From DASRDR01 sp963812945 [NCBI: uncultured Candidatus Rokubacteria bacterium] (lineage in GTDB: Bacteria > Methylomirabilota > Methylomirabilia > Rokubacteriales), in assembly GCA_963812945.1 (NCBI GenBank), contig CAWEXD010000008.1:3348001-3412000 (forward strand): a stretch of DNA of 64,000 nt. The letters are read 5' to 3'. The translations under genes and the position numbers were made by a program. Shown here piece after piece: positions 45,423 to 53,813 of this stretch. Positions within the stretch are counted from its first letter, which is position 1. Every line of letters begins with the position of its first letter. The notes beneath the pieces are model-generated. The model saw only the letters and a list, made by a program, of their open reading frames with translations, had not been told where the DNA came from and searched no databases.

Positions 45423-45428
45423 TAGGGT
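45423..45428 (+). promoter_or_regulatory. -10-like TAGGGT 8 nt before the HAD gene start
   Basis: TAGGGT followed after 8 bp by the GTG at 45437 would give a leaderless transcript; no Shine-Dalgarno is seen. It lies in the 61-bp divergent gap with the three-GAF kinase. Confidence 0.3.
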
Positions 45429-45436
45429 ACCCCGTC

Positions 45437-46084
45437 GTGCAGCCCCCCACCAAGACTTCCCTCACCTCCGGTTCGCCCATCCGTGGGGTCATCTTCGACT
45501 TCGGCGGCGTGCTGGTGGACATGCGGTGGGATGTCGCCGAGGCGCTGGAACGGGCGCACGGGCTCCCTCGTCACGCTCTCCTCGAGACCCTGTACCGGAC
45601 GCCGACCTGGCTGCACGTCGAGCGGGGTCAGGGCGACCTCCTCGCCTGGCGCGCCGAGGCGCACCGGCTGCTCGAGGAGCGTGCTGGTCATTCCCTGCCC
45701 AGACTCCACGACGCCTGGATCGCGGCCCGGCAGGTGATCCGGGCCAATGTGGCCCTCGCCCGGCGCCTCCGGGGGGCGTTCCGCACCGCGATCCTGTCGA
45801 ACGCCGACGTGAGCTTGCGCGGCCGGCTCCGCGAGCTCGGCATCCACGATCACTTCGACACGGTCCTCTCGTCGGCGGAGGAAGGCGTGGCGAAGCCGGA
45901 CGCCGAGATCTACCGGCGGGCGGCGGAGCGAATCGGGCTCTCTCCCGAGGCCTGCGTCTTCGTGGACGACGCCGAGGTCAACGTGCGGGCGGCCGAAGCC
46001 GTCGGAATGCGCGGCATCGTCTATCGCGTGGACCGCGGGCAGGACCTGGCGGCGCTTCTCGCCGAGCTCGGCGTCCCGTCCTGA
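45437..46084 (+). CDS. HAD-superfamily hydrolase (subfamily IA)
   Basis: This 215-aa protein starts with GTG. Motif I is IFDFGGVLVDM (Asp nucleophile; Gly at +2 as in epoxide-hydrolase-type and related HADs), motif II AILSNADV, motif III the Lys of GVAKPDAEIY and motif IV VFVDDAEVNVRAAEAVG. A four-helix cap lies between motifs I and II. Substrates of such enzymes range from phosphosugars to haloacids and are not predictable. It is convergent with the large sigma-54/STAND regulator. Confidence 0.9.
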   Translation: MQPPTKTSLTSGSPIRGVIFDFGGVLVDMRWDVAEALERAHGLPRHALLETLYRTPTWLHVERGQGDLLAWRAEAHRLLEERAGHSLPRLHDAWIAARQVIRANVALARRLRGAFRTAILSNADVSLRGRLRELGIHDHFDTVLSSAEEGVAKPDAEIYRRAAERIGLSPEACVFVDDAEVNVRAAEAVGMRGIVYRVDRGQDLAALLAELGVPS

Positions 46085-46126
46085 CCGGGCCGGTCTACTG
46101 CCCGAGCCGCGCCCCGTGCGCGACGG

Positions 46127-49100
46127 TCACGCCTCGTCGCACATCGCGTACGCGACCGCCTGATCGAGCGTCATCAGCGCGCCGAGCCCGGAGACACGCT
46201 CGTACTCCTCGCCTCCCAGTGCGTCCCGGACCGCCGCGACCGCGCGATCGTGGCCCCCGCGCTCGCCGGGCGGGAAGGTCCAGCCGATGACCTCGAGGAG
46301 CCGCTCCGCCGCCCCGAGGAGCCGCGCAGCGCGCGCGGGGCGGCCCTCGGCGAGCGCCACCCGGGACAGCGCCGCGAGACACATCGCGGCGCCCTGCCGG
46401 TCGCCGATGGTCTTCACGGTCGCCAGGCTCTCCCGATAGAGGCTGGCCGCTCGCGCGTGCTGGCCCTCGCGCCGGGCCATGTTCCCGAGCAGCAGCTGCG
46501 CGGCCGCGGTGCCGGAAGTGTCTCCGGTCTCGTTCGAGACCAGCAGGCTCTCCTCGAACAGGGCCATCGCGCGCGAGCGGTCTCCCTCGCTCCTCGCGAC
46601 CACCCCGAGGCCCCGCAGCGTATGCGAGAGGCCCCACACCTCGCCGAAGTCGCGGAAGAGCTCCAGGCTCTTCTCGAGCATCGGTTTGGCCCGGGCGAGG
46701 TCACCCTGCTTCCGGAGGGCGTTGCCCAGACAGTAGTAGGACTTGGCGAGTTCCCAGCCGCCCAGCTCCTGGAACGCCGCCAGGCTCTCTTCGTGCGTCG
46801 AGACCGCCTGGCCGACCTGCCCCCAGGCTTCCTCGACGTGGGCCCGGAAGTGGAGCGCGTAACCCGCCACGCGGCCGTCCCCGAGCTGGCGGCCCAGGGT
46901 CAGGCCCTCGTCGAGCGCCTCCCACGCTTGCCGGTAGTCGTCGAGGCGCCAGGCGTAGGCGCCGAGCCCCATGAGGCACTTGGCCCGCGCGGCCGGGGAG
47001 ATGCCGGTGCCGGCCGCGAGCAGGGTCTCGAGCCACTGCCGGCCGTAGGCCAGCTGGTCGCGCATCAGCCAGTACCACCACACGGCACCCGCCAGGCGCG
47101 CCCCGGCCTCGACGCGCTCCGGACGCTGCGGCCGCTCCAGGCTCCACTGAAGCGCCGCCTCGAGATTGTCCGGCTCGGCATCCAGCCGCGCGAGCCACTC
47201 GCGCTGCGTCGGGCCGCGGAGGGCGTCCTCGCTCTGCTCGGCGAGCGCTCGAAAGTACGCCAGGTGGGTAGCGCGCAGTTGGTCGGCCTCGCCCGCCTCG
47301 AGCAGGCGCTCCTGCGCGTACTGGCGGATCGTCTCGAGGAGCCGGTAGCCCGCGCGCCGTTCCGTGTCCTCGAACACGGCCAGCGACCGATCGACGAGCT
47401 GGACGAGCAGATCCAGCATCTCCCCGGCCTCGAGCCCTGGGCCGACGCACACGTGCTCGACGGCGTCCAGCGTGAAGCCCCCGGCGAAGACGGACAGCCG
47501 GCGAAGGAGGACCCGCTCGGCGTCCGACAGCAGCTGGTGGCTCCAGTCGAGGACGCCGCGCAGCGTCTGGTGGCGGGGCAGCGCCGTCCGGCTGCCGCCG
47601 GTCAGGAGCCGGAAGCGGTCGTCGAGCCGGCCGGCGATCTCCTCCACCGTCATGGCGCGGATCCGGCCGGCGGCGAGCTCCAGCGCCAAAGGGATGCCGT
47701 CGAGACGGCGGCAGACCTCCGCGACGGCCCCGGCGTTTCGCTCGGTGACCGTGAACCCGGGACTGAGGTCGATCGCCCGGGACGCGAACAGCCGCACCGC
47801 CTCGAACCGCAGGAGCTGGTCCAGGGACAGCGCCCCCTCGGACGGCGGCACGGCCAGCGGCGCGATGACCTGGAGCGTTTCGCCGCTGACGCCGAATCCC
47901 TCGCGGCTCGTCGCCAGGATCCTGAGCCCGGGGCACTCGCGCAGCAGCTGGTCGGCGAGGATCGCAGCCGCGCCGAGGAGGTGCTCGCAGTTGTCCAGCA
48001 GAAGGAGCAGCGTCTTGGATCGGAGGAAGTCGAGCAGGACGTCGCTCACGGCGCGCCCCGGCTGCTCGCGGACCCCGAGCGCCGCCGCCACGGCGTGCGG
48101 CACCCGCTCGGGGTCGCTCAACGGCGCGAGATCCACGAGCCAGGCTCCATCCTTCAACACGGGCATGAGATCGAGCGCCACCTGGATAGCGAGGCGCGTC
48201 TTGCCCACCCCGCCTGCTCCGGTCAGCGTGACGAGGGCCGAGGAGTCCAGGGCGGCCTTCACCCGGCTCATCTCGCCCTCGCGCCCGATGAAGCTCGTGA
48301 GCTGGCGCGGCAGGTTCGTCGCCCGGACCGGCCGCGCGGGCGTCGGCTGCGGGTCGCGAGGACGCGGCATGATGCTCGTCGGCGCGGGCGCGAGCCCGTG
48401 GCGGGCGATCCGGTACCGGAGCGTGCCGCGGGGCAACCCGAGCTGCGCCGCCGCCTGGGAGATGTTCCACTCGCTCTCGGTCAGCGCCCGCAGCAGCCGT
48501 TCCCGCTCCACCGCATCGAGCGTCTCCCGGAGGGAGCCGACCCCGTCGCCCTCGGCGCCCGGCGCCTTTCCTCCGTCCTCGACCGCCGGCCAATCCGCCA
48601 GGTCCAGCATTTCCGGCGTCACTCGCGCCCCGTCCGTCAGGATGGCCACCCGCTCCATCACGTTCGCGAGCTCGCGCACGTTCCCCGGCCATCGATGGCC
48701 CTCGAGGACGGCCACCGCCGCCGGGGTCAGCTCCTTCGCCTCGACCCCGTACTCGGCGCACGCCCGCTCCAGGAAGTGCGCCGCCAGCCGCCCGACATCG
48801 CCCTCCCGCTCCCGCAGCGGCGGCACCTCGAGCGTCAGCACCGCCAGCCGGTGGTAGAGGTCCTCCCGGAACCGCCCCTCCCGCATCGCCGCCGCCAGCC
48901 CTCGGTTCGTCGCCCCCAGCACCCACACGTCCACCGGCCGGCTCCGCGTGCTCCCCAGCCGCCGCACGACCTTCTCCTCGATCGCCTTCAGCAGCTTCGC
49001 CTGCGCCCCCTCCGGCAAGAGCCCGATCTCGTCCAGGAACAAGGTCCCCCGCTCAGCCGCCTCGAACAGCCCCGGCTTCGCCTCCCGCGCGTCCGTGAAC

Positions 49101-49366
49101 GCCCCCCGCTCGTACCCGAACAGCTCCGCCTCCAGCAAGCTCTCCGGGATTGCCGCGCAGTTCACCTCCACGAACGGTCCCCCGCGCCGCCCGCTCCCCC
49201 GGTGAATCGACCGCGCCAGGAGCCCCTTCCCCGTCCCCGTCTCCCCCTCGATCAGCACCGTCGGCAGCCGCGCCGGCCCCGGCCGCCCCTCCAGCAGCCG
49301 GCGCACCGTCTCCTTCAGCGCCCCGATCGCCGCGCTCTCGCCAATCAGCTCGTTCAGGGCTTCCAT
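46127..49366 (-). CDS. Sigma-54 activator AAA+ domain fused to Fis-type HTH, STAND ATPase and TPRs
   Basis: The 1079-aa protein begins directly with the sigma-54 activator domain: Walker A GETGTGKG (41-48), GAFTDA (88-93, the sigma-54 contact loop), Walker B LFLDEIG (109-115), NRGLAAAMREGRFREDLYHRL and the WPGNVREL sensor II block (227-233). A Fis-type HTH follows (288-325, NISQAAAQLGLPRGTLRYRI). Then comes an NB-ARC-like STAND ATPase with a second P-loop GAGGVGKT (383-390), LLLLLDNCEHLL and LRILATSREG, a winged-helix-like arm, and TPR repeats from about 700 to the end. Standard activators have a sensor before the AAA+ domain; here the sensor seems to be the C-terminal STAND-TPR part, as in MalT/AfsR-type switches. 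It starts 33 bp after the stop of its AAA-less paralogue. Confidence 0.9.
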   Translation of the reverse strand: MEALNELIGESAAIGALKETVRRLLEGRPGPARLPTVLIEGETGTGKGLLARSIHRGSGRRGGPFVEVNCAAIPESLLEAELFGYERGAFTDAREAKPGLFEAAERGTLFLDEIGLLPEGAQAKLLKAIEEKVVRRLGSTRSRPVDVWVLGATNRGLAAAMREGRFREDLYHRLAVLTLEVPPLREREGDVGRLAAHFLERACAEYGVEAKELTPAAVAVLEGHRWPGNVRELANVMERVAILTDGARVTPEMLDLADWPAVEDGGKAPGAEGDGVGSLRETLDAVERERLLRALTESEWNISQAAAQLGLPRGTLRYRIARHGLAPAPTSIMPRPRDPQPTPARPVRATNLPRQLTSFIGREGEMSRVKAALDSSALVTLTGAGGVGKTRLAIQVALDLMPVLKDGAWLVDLAPLSDPERVPHAVAAALGVREQPGRAVSDVLLDFLRSKTLLLLLDNCEHLLGAAAILADQLLRECPGLRILATSREGFGVSGETLQVIAPLAVPPSEGALSLDQLLRFEAVRLFASRAIDLSPGFTVTERNAGAVAEVCRRLDGIPLALELAAGRIRAMTVEEIAGRLDDRFRLLTGGSRTALPRHQTLRGVLDWSHQLLSDAERVLLRRLSVFAGGFTLDAVEHVCVGPGLEAGEMLDLLVQLVDRSLAVFEDTERRAGYRLLETIRQYAQERLLEAGEADQLRATHLAYFRALAEQSEDALRGPTQREWLARLDAEPDNLEAALQWSLERPQRPERVEAGARLAGAVWWYWLMRDQLAYGRQWLETLLAAGTGISPAARAKCLMGLGAYAWRLDDYRQAWEALDEGLTLGRQLGDGRVAGYALHFRAHVEEAWGQVGQAVSTHEESLAAFQELGGWELAKSYYCLGNALRKQGDLARAKPMLEKSLELFRDFGEVWGLSHTLRGLGVVARSEGDRSRAMALFEESLLVSNETGDTSGTAAAQLLLGNMARREGQHARAASLYRESLATVKTIGDRQGAAMCLAALSRVALAEGRPARAARLLGAAERLLEVIGWTFPPGERGGHDRAVAAVRDALGGEEYERVSGLGALMTLDQAVAYAMCDEA

Positions 49367-49398
49367 GTCGATTCGCGGCCGAACGGCAAGCCGCCGCG

Positions 49399-51894
49399 CT
49401 ACGGCGCGGCCGGCCACACCTCAGCCACGATCGCATCGGCCGACAGCCCCCGGCCCTCGGCGACCGCGGCCTCGAATCCGTCGTCCCCGAGGACTGCGCG
49501 GGCCCCGGCGACCGTGGGATGGTGGTCCGGTCGGTCCACGGGACGAAGCGTGGCCCCGATCGCGCGATGCAGGGTCTCGGCGACACCGAGAATCCGCGCG
49601 GTCGCCTGGGCCCGCCCCTCCGCGAGAGCGAGCGCCGCCAGGCCCTCGAGCACCCGCGCCGCCTCGTACCGGTCACCCTGATCCCGGAGCATGTCGAGGC
49701 CGGCCCGGTAGCGGGCCAGAGCCTGGTCGTGATCGCCCCGCCCGCGGGCGATGTGGCCCAGCTCGCGCTGTGCAACCGCCAGGTTGTACCGGTCGCCGAT
49801 CTCGGTCCAGATGGCCAGGCTCTCTTCCACCAGCGCCTCTGCGCGCGCGTAGTCCTTCTGTTCCCTGGCGATCGCGCCGAGGCTGTAGAGCACGTGGCCG
49901 ATGAGCCATTCGTCGCGGATCTCGCGCAAGAGCGCCAGGCTCTCCTCGAGCCGCCGGATGGCGCGGTCCGGAGTTCCCTGGGCTCTCAGGTTGTCGCCCA
50001 GGCAGCGCAGCGACCACGCGGTGCCCCACCGGTCGCCGATCGCCTGGAAGCGCGTCGTGCTCTCCTGCCACATCTCCGCCGCCCGGACGAGGCCTTCGGA
50101 GACGTGCATGACCTGGACGTGCGCCAGGTGGTGGAGGGCGAAGGCCACCGTCGACTCGTCACCGATGGCGCGCGCGAGCGCCAGGCTCTCCCCGAGGGCG
50201 CGCTCTGCCTGCGGGAAGTCGTTGACGCGCCAGGCGAGCATGCCGAGGCCGGCGAGGGCCTTCGCGCGGGCCGGGATCCCGGTCTCGAGCTTGCGCGCGA
50301 CCGCCCGTTCCAGCCACCGCCGGCCTTCCTCCACGGGCGACCGCAGGAACCAGAACCACTGGAGCGCGGCGGCCAGCCGCAAGCCCGCCTCGGCCGTGTC
50401 AGGCTGCGCCAGGCTCCACGCCAGCGCCGCCTGGAGGTCCTCGCGCTCGGTGGCAAGCCGCGCGAGCCACGTCATCTGGGCCGGGCCTCGGAGGAGCGGC
50501 TCCGCGCGCTCCGCGAGATCGAGGTAGTAGGCCAGGTGCGCCCGCCGCATGGCCTCCGCCTCGCCGGAGTCGAAGAGCTTCAGCTGGGCGTAGTGCCGGA
50601 TGGTGTCGAGGAGGCGGTAGGGGGGATGGCCCTCCGCGGGGTCGAACACGACCAGCGACCGCTCCACCAGGCGCGTCAGCAGATCGGCGACGTCCGGCCC
50701 GGACAGTCCCGCGCCGGCCGAGATCCGCTCGAGCGCATGGAGCGTGAACCCGCCGGCGAACACCGAGAGCCGGCGGAGCAGGATGCGCTCCGGGTCGGAG
50801 AGCAGCTGGTAGCTCCAGTCGAGCACGCCACGGAGCGTCTGGTGCCGCGGCAGCGCCGTCCGGCTCCCTCCCGTGAGCAGCCGGAACCGGTCGTCGAGCC
50901 GGGCGGCGATCTGGTCCACGGCCATCGCCCGGGCCCGGGCCGCGGCCAGCTCGATCGCCAGCGGAATGCCGTCGAGGCGCCGGCAGATCTCCTGCACGGC
51001 CACGGCGTTGCGCTCCGTGACGCGAAACTCCGGATGGACGCCGGCGGCCCGCTCGGCGAAGAGCTGGACCGCCTCGAACCGCAGCAGCTCGTCCGGGGGG
51101 GCCGCGCCCCGGGGCGCGGGCACGGCCAGCGGCGGGACCACCTGCAGGGCCTCGCCGGACAGGCCGAGCCCCTCGCGGCTCGTGGCCAGGATGCGGAGAC
51201 CGGGGCATTCGCGCAGGAGCTGCTCGGCGAGCGCCGCGGCGGCCTCGAGCAAGTGCTCGCAGTTGTCCAGCACCAGGAGGAGGCTCTTGGGGCGCAGATA
51301 GTCCATGAGCGCGTCAAACAGCGCGTGACCCGGCTGCTCGCGCACGTCCACCACCGTCGCGACCGCGTGCGCCACGCGATCGGGATCGCTCAGTCGGGCC
51401 AGGTCGACCAGCCAGACGCCGTCATCGAAGCTTGCAAGGAGCTCCGTCGCGACCCGCACGGCCAGGCGGGTCTTTCCCACGCCACCCGCCCCGGTCAAGG
51501 TCACCAGCGGAGAGGCGGCGAGCGCGGCCGTGACCTTCTCTACCTCCCGTTGGCGGCCGATGAAACTGGTCAGCTGCCGGGGCAGATTCGTGCGGGGCGG
51601 CCCCGGCGCGTTGGGCCCGGATGTCGCGTCGCGCGCCTTCGGGGTCGCTCCCGCAGCCGGGGTGAGTCCATGCCGGGCGATCCGGTACCGAAGCGTGCCG
51701 CGCGCGAGTCCGAGACGCGCCGCTGCACGGGAGATGCTCCAGTCGCTCTCGGTCAACGCGCGCAGCAGGCGCTCCCGCTCCGCCGCGTCGAGCGTCTCAC
51801 GGTGCGAGCCCGGCCCCTCGCCCGCGCGCCCCCGCGCCGCCCCCCCGTCCTCGACCGTCGACCGGTCCGTCAGATCCTGCATCTCCGGCGTCAC
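49399..51894 (-). CDS. Fis-type HTH-STAND ATPase-TPR regulator lacking the AAA+ domain
   Basis: The 831-aa protein is a paralogue of the downstream gene but begins at the point matching VTPEM just after the AAA+ domain. It keeps the Fis-type HTH (about 40-77, SISRAAARLGLARGTLRYRI), the STAND P-loop GAGGVGKT (135-142), LLLVLDNCEHLL, LRILATSREG and a TPR tail. It therefore can bind DNA and hydrolyse ATP but cannot activate sigma-54 RNA polymerase. It could compete with, or heteromerise with, the full-length paralogue. The start is GTG 51894; ATG 51882 is an alternative. A TAGAAT -10 lies 115 bp upstream and a 15-bp palindrome between them. It is the first gene of a two-gene operon. Confidence 0.88.
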   Translation of the reverse strand: MTPEMQDLTDRSTVEDGGAARGRAGEGPGSHRETLDAAERERLLRALTESDWSISRAAARLGLARGTLRYRIARHGLTPAAGATPKARDATSGPNAPGPPRTNLPRQLTSFIGRQREVEKVTAALAASPLVTLTGAGGVGKTRLAVRVATELLASFDDGVWLVDLARLSDPDRVAHAVATVVDVREQPGHALFDALMDYLRPKSLLLVLDNCEHLLEAAAALAEQLLRECPGLRILATSREGLGLSGEALQVVPPLAVPAPRGAAPPDELLRFEAVQLFAERAAGVHPEFRVTERNAVAVQEICRRLDGIPLAIELAAARARAMAVDQIAARLDDRFRLLTGGSRTALPRHQTLRGVLDWSYQLLSDPERILLRRLSVFAGGFTLHALERISAGAGLSGPDVADLLTRLVERSLVVFDPAEGHPPYRLLDTIRHYAQLKLFDSGEAEAMRRAHLAYYLDLAERAEPLLRGPAQMTWLARLATEREDLQAALAWSLAQPDTAEAGLRLAAALQWFWFLRSPVEEGRRWLERAVARKLETGIPARAKALAGLGMLAWRVNDFPQAERALGESLALARAIGDESTVAFALHHLAHVQVMHVSEGLVRAAEMWQESTTRFQAIGDRWGTAWSLRCLGDNLRAQGTPDRAIRRLEESLALLREIRDEWLIGHVLYSLGAIAREQKDYARAEALVEESLAIWTEIGDRYNLAVAQRELGHIARGRGDHDQALARYRAGLDMLRDQGDRYEAARVLEGLAALALAEGRAQATARILGVAETLHRAIGATLRPVDRPDHHPTVAGARAVLGDDGFEAAVAEGRGLSADAIVAEVWPAAP

Positions 51895-51965
51895 TCGCCC
51901 CCGTCCGTCAGGATCGGCGCCCGCGCCCTCGCGTTCACCGGCTCGCGCGCGTTCTCCGCCACCGG
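51895..51965 (-). pseudogene. Remnant of the 3' end of a sigma-54 AAA+ domain
   Basis: Immediately upstream of the AAA-less regulator the minus strand reads AENAREPVNARARAPILTDG. The downstream paralogue has GNVRELANVMERVAILTDG at the same place before VTPEM. The DNA alignment is nearly gap-free apart from one missing base in the ACTCGC(G)CCCCG tract, which puts the remnant out of frame. Homology stops near 51965; the rest of the AAA+ domain has been deleted. Confidence 0.75.
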
Positions 51966-51970
51966 GACGC

Positions 51971-51985
51971 GTGCAAGGCTTGCAC
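51971..51985. promoter_or_regulatory. 15-bp palindrome, possible operator
   Basis: GTGCAAGGCTTGCAC is a perfect 7-1-7 dyad lying about 17-31 bp downstream of the predicted start point set by TAGAAT, between promoter and the AAA-less regulator gene. A regulator bound here could block transcription. Confidence 0.4.
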
Positions 51986-52008
51986 CGCCTCGAGCGGGAG
52001 TGGCGCCG

Positions 52009-52014
52009 ATTCTA
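52009..52014 (-). promoter_or_regulatory. -10 element (TAGAAT) of the STAND-regulator operon
   Basis: TAGAAT on the minus strand, about 115 bp before the GTG at 51894. A -35 match is weak. The 527-bp gap 51895-52421 holds this element, the palindrome and AAA+ remnant on one side and the sigma-54 promoter of the peroxiredoxin operon on the other. Confidence 0.4.
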
Positions 52015-52351
52015 GCCCGGGCGGCGAGTCTTGACCATCCGGCGGCCCTCGGCGGCGCGCCGGAGATCCGTCTAACACGGCGATTTCATTGATGTGCACG
52101 TGGCACACCCGTCGCCTCGTCCTGGGCGTGATCCAGTCAGCGCTGCGGCGCGGCGCGGTCCCGTTCGGAAGCCGGGCGGCCGGGGCCGCGCGTCCACGCA
52201 TCGTGGTGCGCACCCCGGAGCGCCTGTCCGGCGGCGATGCGGTGGTGGTGATGCCACCGGAGAGCGGTCCGGCCGGCCAATCTTCGCCGCTGGCGGCCAC
52301 CCGGCGCGGGCCGGCCACCCGCGCAAGCATCGGATTTCGCGGCACTGGCCA

Positions 52352-52368
52352 TTGGCACGGCGCTTGCC
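52352..52368 (+). promoter_or_regulatory. Sigma-54 promoter of the peroxiredoxin/sulfide operon
   Basis: TTGGCACGGCGCTTGCC matches the -24/-12 consensus TGGCACG-N4-TTGC without a mismatch, with GG at 52354-52355 and GC at 52366-52367 (exactly 10 bp between). Transcription would start about 40 bp before the first peroxiredoxin ATG. About 100 bp upstream, CGGTGG-N8-CCACCG (52240-52259) is a candidate activator site. The divergently encoded neighbour is a sigma-54 activator. Confidence 0.8.
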
Positions 52369-52421
52369 CCGCGTACCGGCGTCGCGACGCCGTCGCGACC
52401 AACCCGAAGAGGAGGACCGGC

Positions 52422-53054
52422 ATGGCGCTTCGACTGGGCGACCTCGCACCGGACTTCACGGCGGAGACCACGCAGGGGCCGATCCGGTTTCACGAGTGGC
52501 TCGGCGAGCGCTGGGGCGTCCTGTTCTCGCACCCGAGGGACTTCACCCCCGTCTGCACCACCGAGCTCGGAGAGGCCGCGCGTCTCAAGCGGGAGTTCGA
52601 GCGGCGCAACGTCCGGATCATCGGGCTCAGCGTCGATCCGCTCGACGCCCATCACCGGTGGGCCGAGGACATCCGGGAAACCCAGGGCCAGGACCTCAAC
52701 TTCCCGGTGATCGCCGACGGGAAGCGCGCGGTCTCGAGTCTCTACGACATGCTCCATCCGAACGCGAGCGACACCTTCACCGTCCGCTCCATGTTCGTCA
52801 TCGACCCGAAGAAGCGGGTGCGGCTGACGATCACGTATCCGGCCAGCACGGGCCGCAACTTCGACGAGGTCCTGCGCGTCATCGACTCGCTCCAGCTCAC
52901 CGACAGGCACGGAGTGGCGACGCCGGTGAACTGGCGGCCGGGCGAGAACGTGATCATCGTCCCCTCGATGTCGGACGAGGACGCCCGGCGCCGGTTCCCG
53001 GGCGGCTTCAAGACCCTCAAGCCGTACCTGCGCGTCGTCGCGCAGCCGATGTGA
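52422..53054 (+). CDS. 1-Cys peroxiredoxin (Prx6 type)
   Basis: The ATG at 52422 has GAGGAGG 6 nt upstream and gives 210 aa. The peroxidatic Cys45 sits in DFTPVCTTELG. The C-terminal extension with ATPVNWRPGENVIIVPSMSD and FPGGFKTLKPYLRVV is typical of Prx6-class enzymes, and no resolving Cys is visible. Such enzymes reduce H2O2, organic peroxides or possibly hydropersulfides with an external thiol. It is the first gene behind the sigma-54 promoter and is followed 82 bp later by a paralogue. Confidence 0.95.
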   Translation: MALRLGDLAPDFTAETTQGPIRFHEWLGERWGVLFSHPRDFTPVCTTELGEAARLKREFERRNVRIIGLSVDPLDAHHRWAEDIRETQGQDLNFPVIADGKRAVSSLYDMLHPNASDTFTVRSMFVIDPKKRVRLTITYPASTGRNFDEVLRVIDSLQLTDRHGVATPVNWRPGENVIIVPSMSDEDARRRFPGGFKTLKPYLRVVAQPM

Positions 53055-53136
53055 GGAGCCGGGAGGCCGGGCCCCGGCGTCGCGGCAGAGTCGTGGCTTC
53101 ACGTCCTGACAACCATTCACCAGCCGGAGGCGATTC

Positions 53137-53796
53137 ATGGCACTGAGAATCAACAGCGAGGCGCCCAACTTCACCGCCGAGACCACCCAGGGCCCGATCG
53201 ATTTCCACCAGTGGATCGGCGACGGCTGGGCGATCCTCTTCTCGCACCCGAAGGACTTCACGCCGGTCTGCACGACCGAGCTCGGCTACATGGCCGGACT
53301 TCGGCCCCAGTTCGAGAAGCGCCACTGCAAGATCATCGGGCTCAGCGTCGACCCCGTCGCCGACCACCGGCGATGGGCCAAGGACATCGAGGAGACCCAG
53401 GGCCACGCCGTGACCTACCCGATGATCGGCGACCCCGAGCTCCACGTGGCCAAGGCCTACGACATGCTGCCCGAGGCGGCCGGAACCACGGCCCAGGGCC
53501 GCACCGCCGCCGACAACGCGACGGTCCGGTCGGTGTTCGTCATCGGGCCGGACAAGAAGGTCAAGGCGATGCTCACCTATCCGATGAGCACGGGCCGCAA
53601 CTTCGACGAGGTGCTGCGGCTGCTCGACTCCTGCCAGCTGACCGCGAAGCACAAGGTGGCGACGCCGGTCAACTGGAAGCAGGGCGACGACGTGATCATC
53701 GTGCCCGCGGTCTCCGACGCCGAGGCCAAGGAGCGGTACCCGGGGGGCTGGAAGTCGCCGAAGCCCTACATCCGCGTCGTCCCACAACCGAAGTGA
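53137..53796 (+). CDS. 1-Cys peroxiredoxin (Prx6 type), tandem paralogue
   Basis: This 219-aa protein is a tandem duplicate of the previous gene. It shares MALR.....P.FTAETTQGPI, the peroxidatic Cys45 in DFTPVCTTELG, GLSVDP, STGRNFDEVLR and ATPVNW. It has extra Cys residues (KRHCKIIG, LDSCQL), which could resolve the sulfenic acid, and an insertion (EAAGTTAQGRTAADN) in the loop before the TVRSVFVI strand. GGAGG lies upstream of the ATG. Both would serve peroxide or persulfide defence in the same operon. Confidence 0.95.
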   Translation: MALRINSEAPNFTAETTQGPIDFHQWIGDGWAILFSHPKDFTPVCTTELGYMAGLRPQFEKRHCKIIGLSVDPVADHRRWAKDIEETQGHAVTYPMIGDPELHVAKAYDMLPEAAGTTAQGRTAADNATVRSVFVIGPDKKVKAMLTYPMSTGRNFDEVLRLLDSCQLTAKHKVATPVNWKQGDDVIIVPAVSDAEAKERYPGGWKSPKPYIRVVPQPK

Positions 53797-53813
53797 GAAA
53801 GGGGGAGCCGGCC

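Noticed and set aside
46250-49681. 1143-codon plus-strand frame opposite the sigma-54/STAND regulator
   Set aside because: Same reason: shadow of a long GC-rich gene with recognised domains.
52101-52115. Second sigma-54-like site TGGCACACCCGTCGC upstream of the peroxiredoxin operon
   Set aside because: GG-N10-GC spacing fits, but the -12 half is TCGC rather than TTGC and it lies 320 bp before the gene, with a perfect site nearer. Kept as a weak alternative only.
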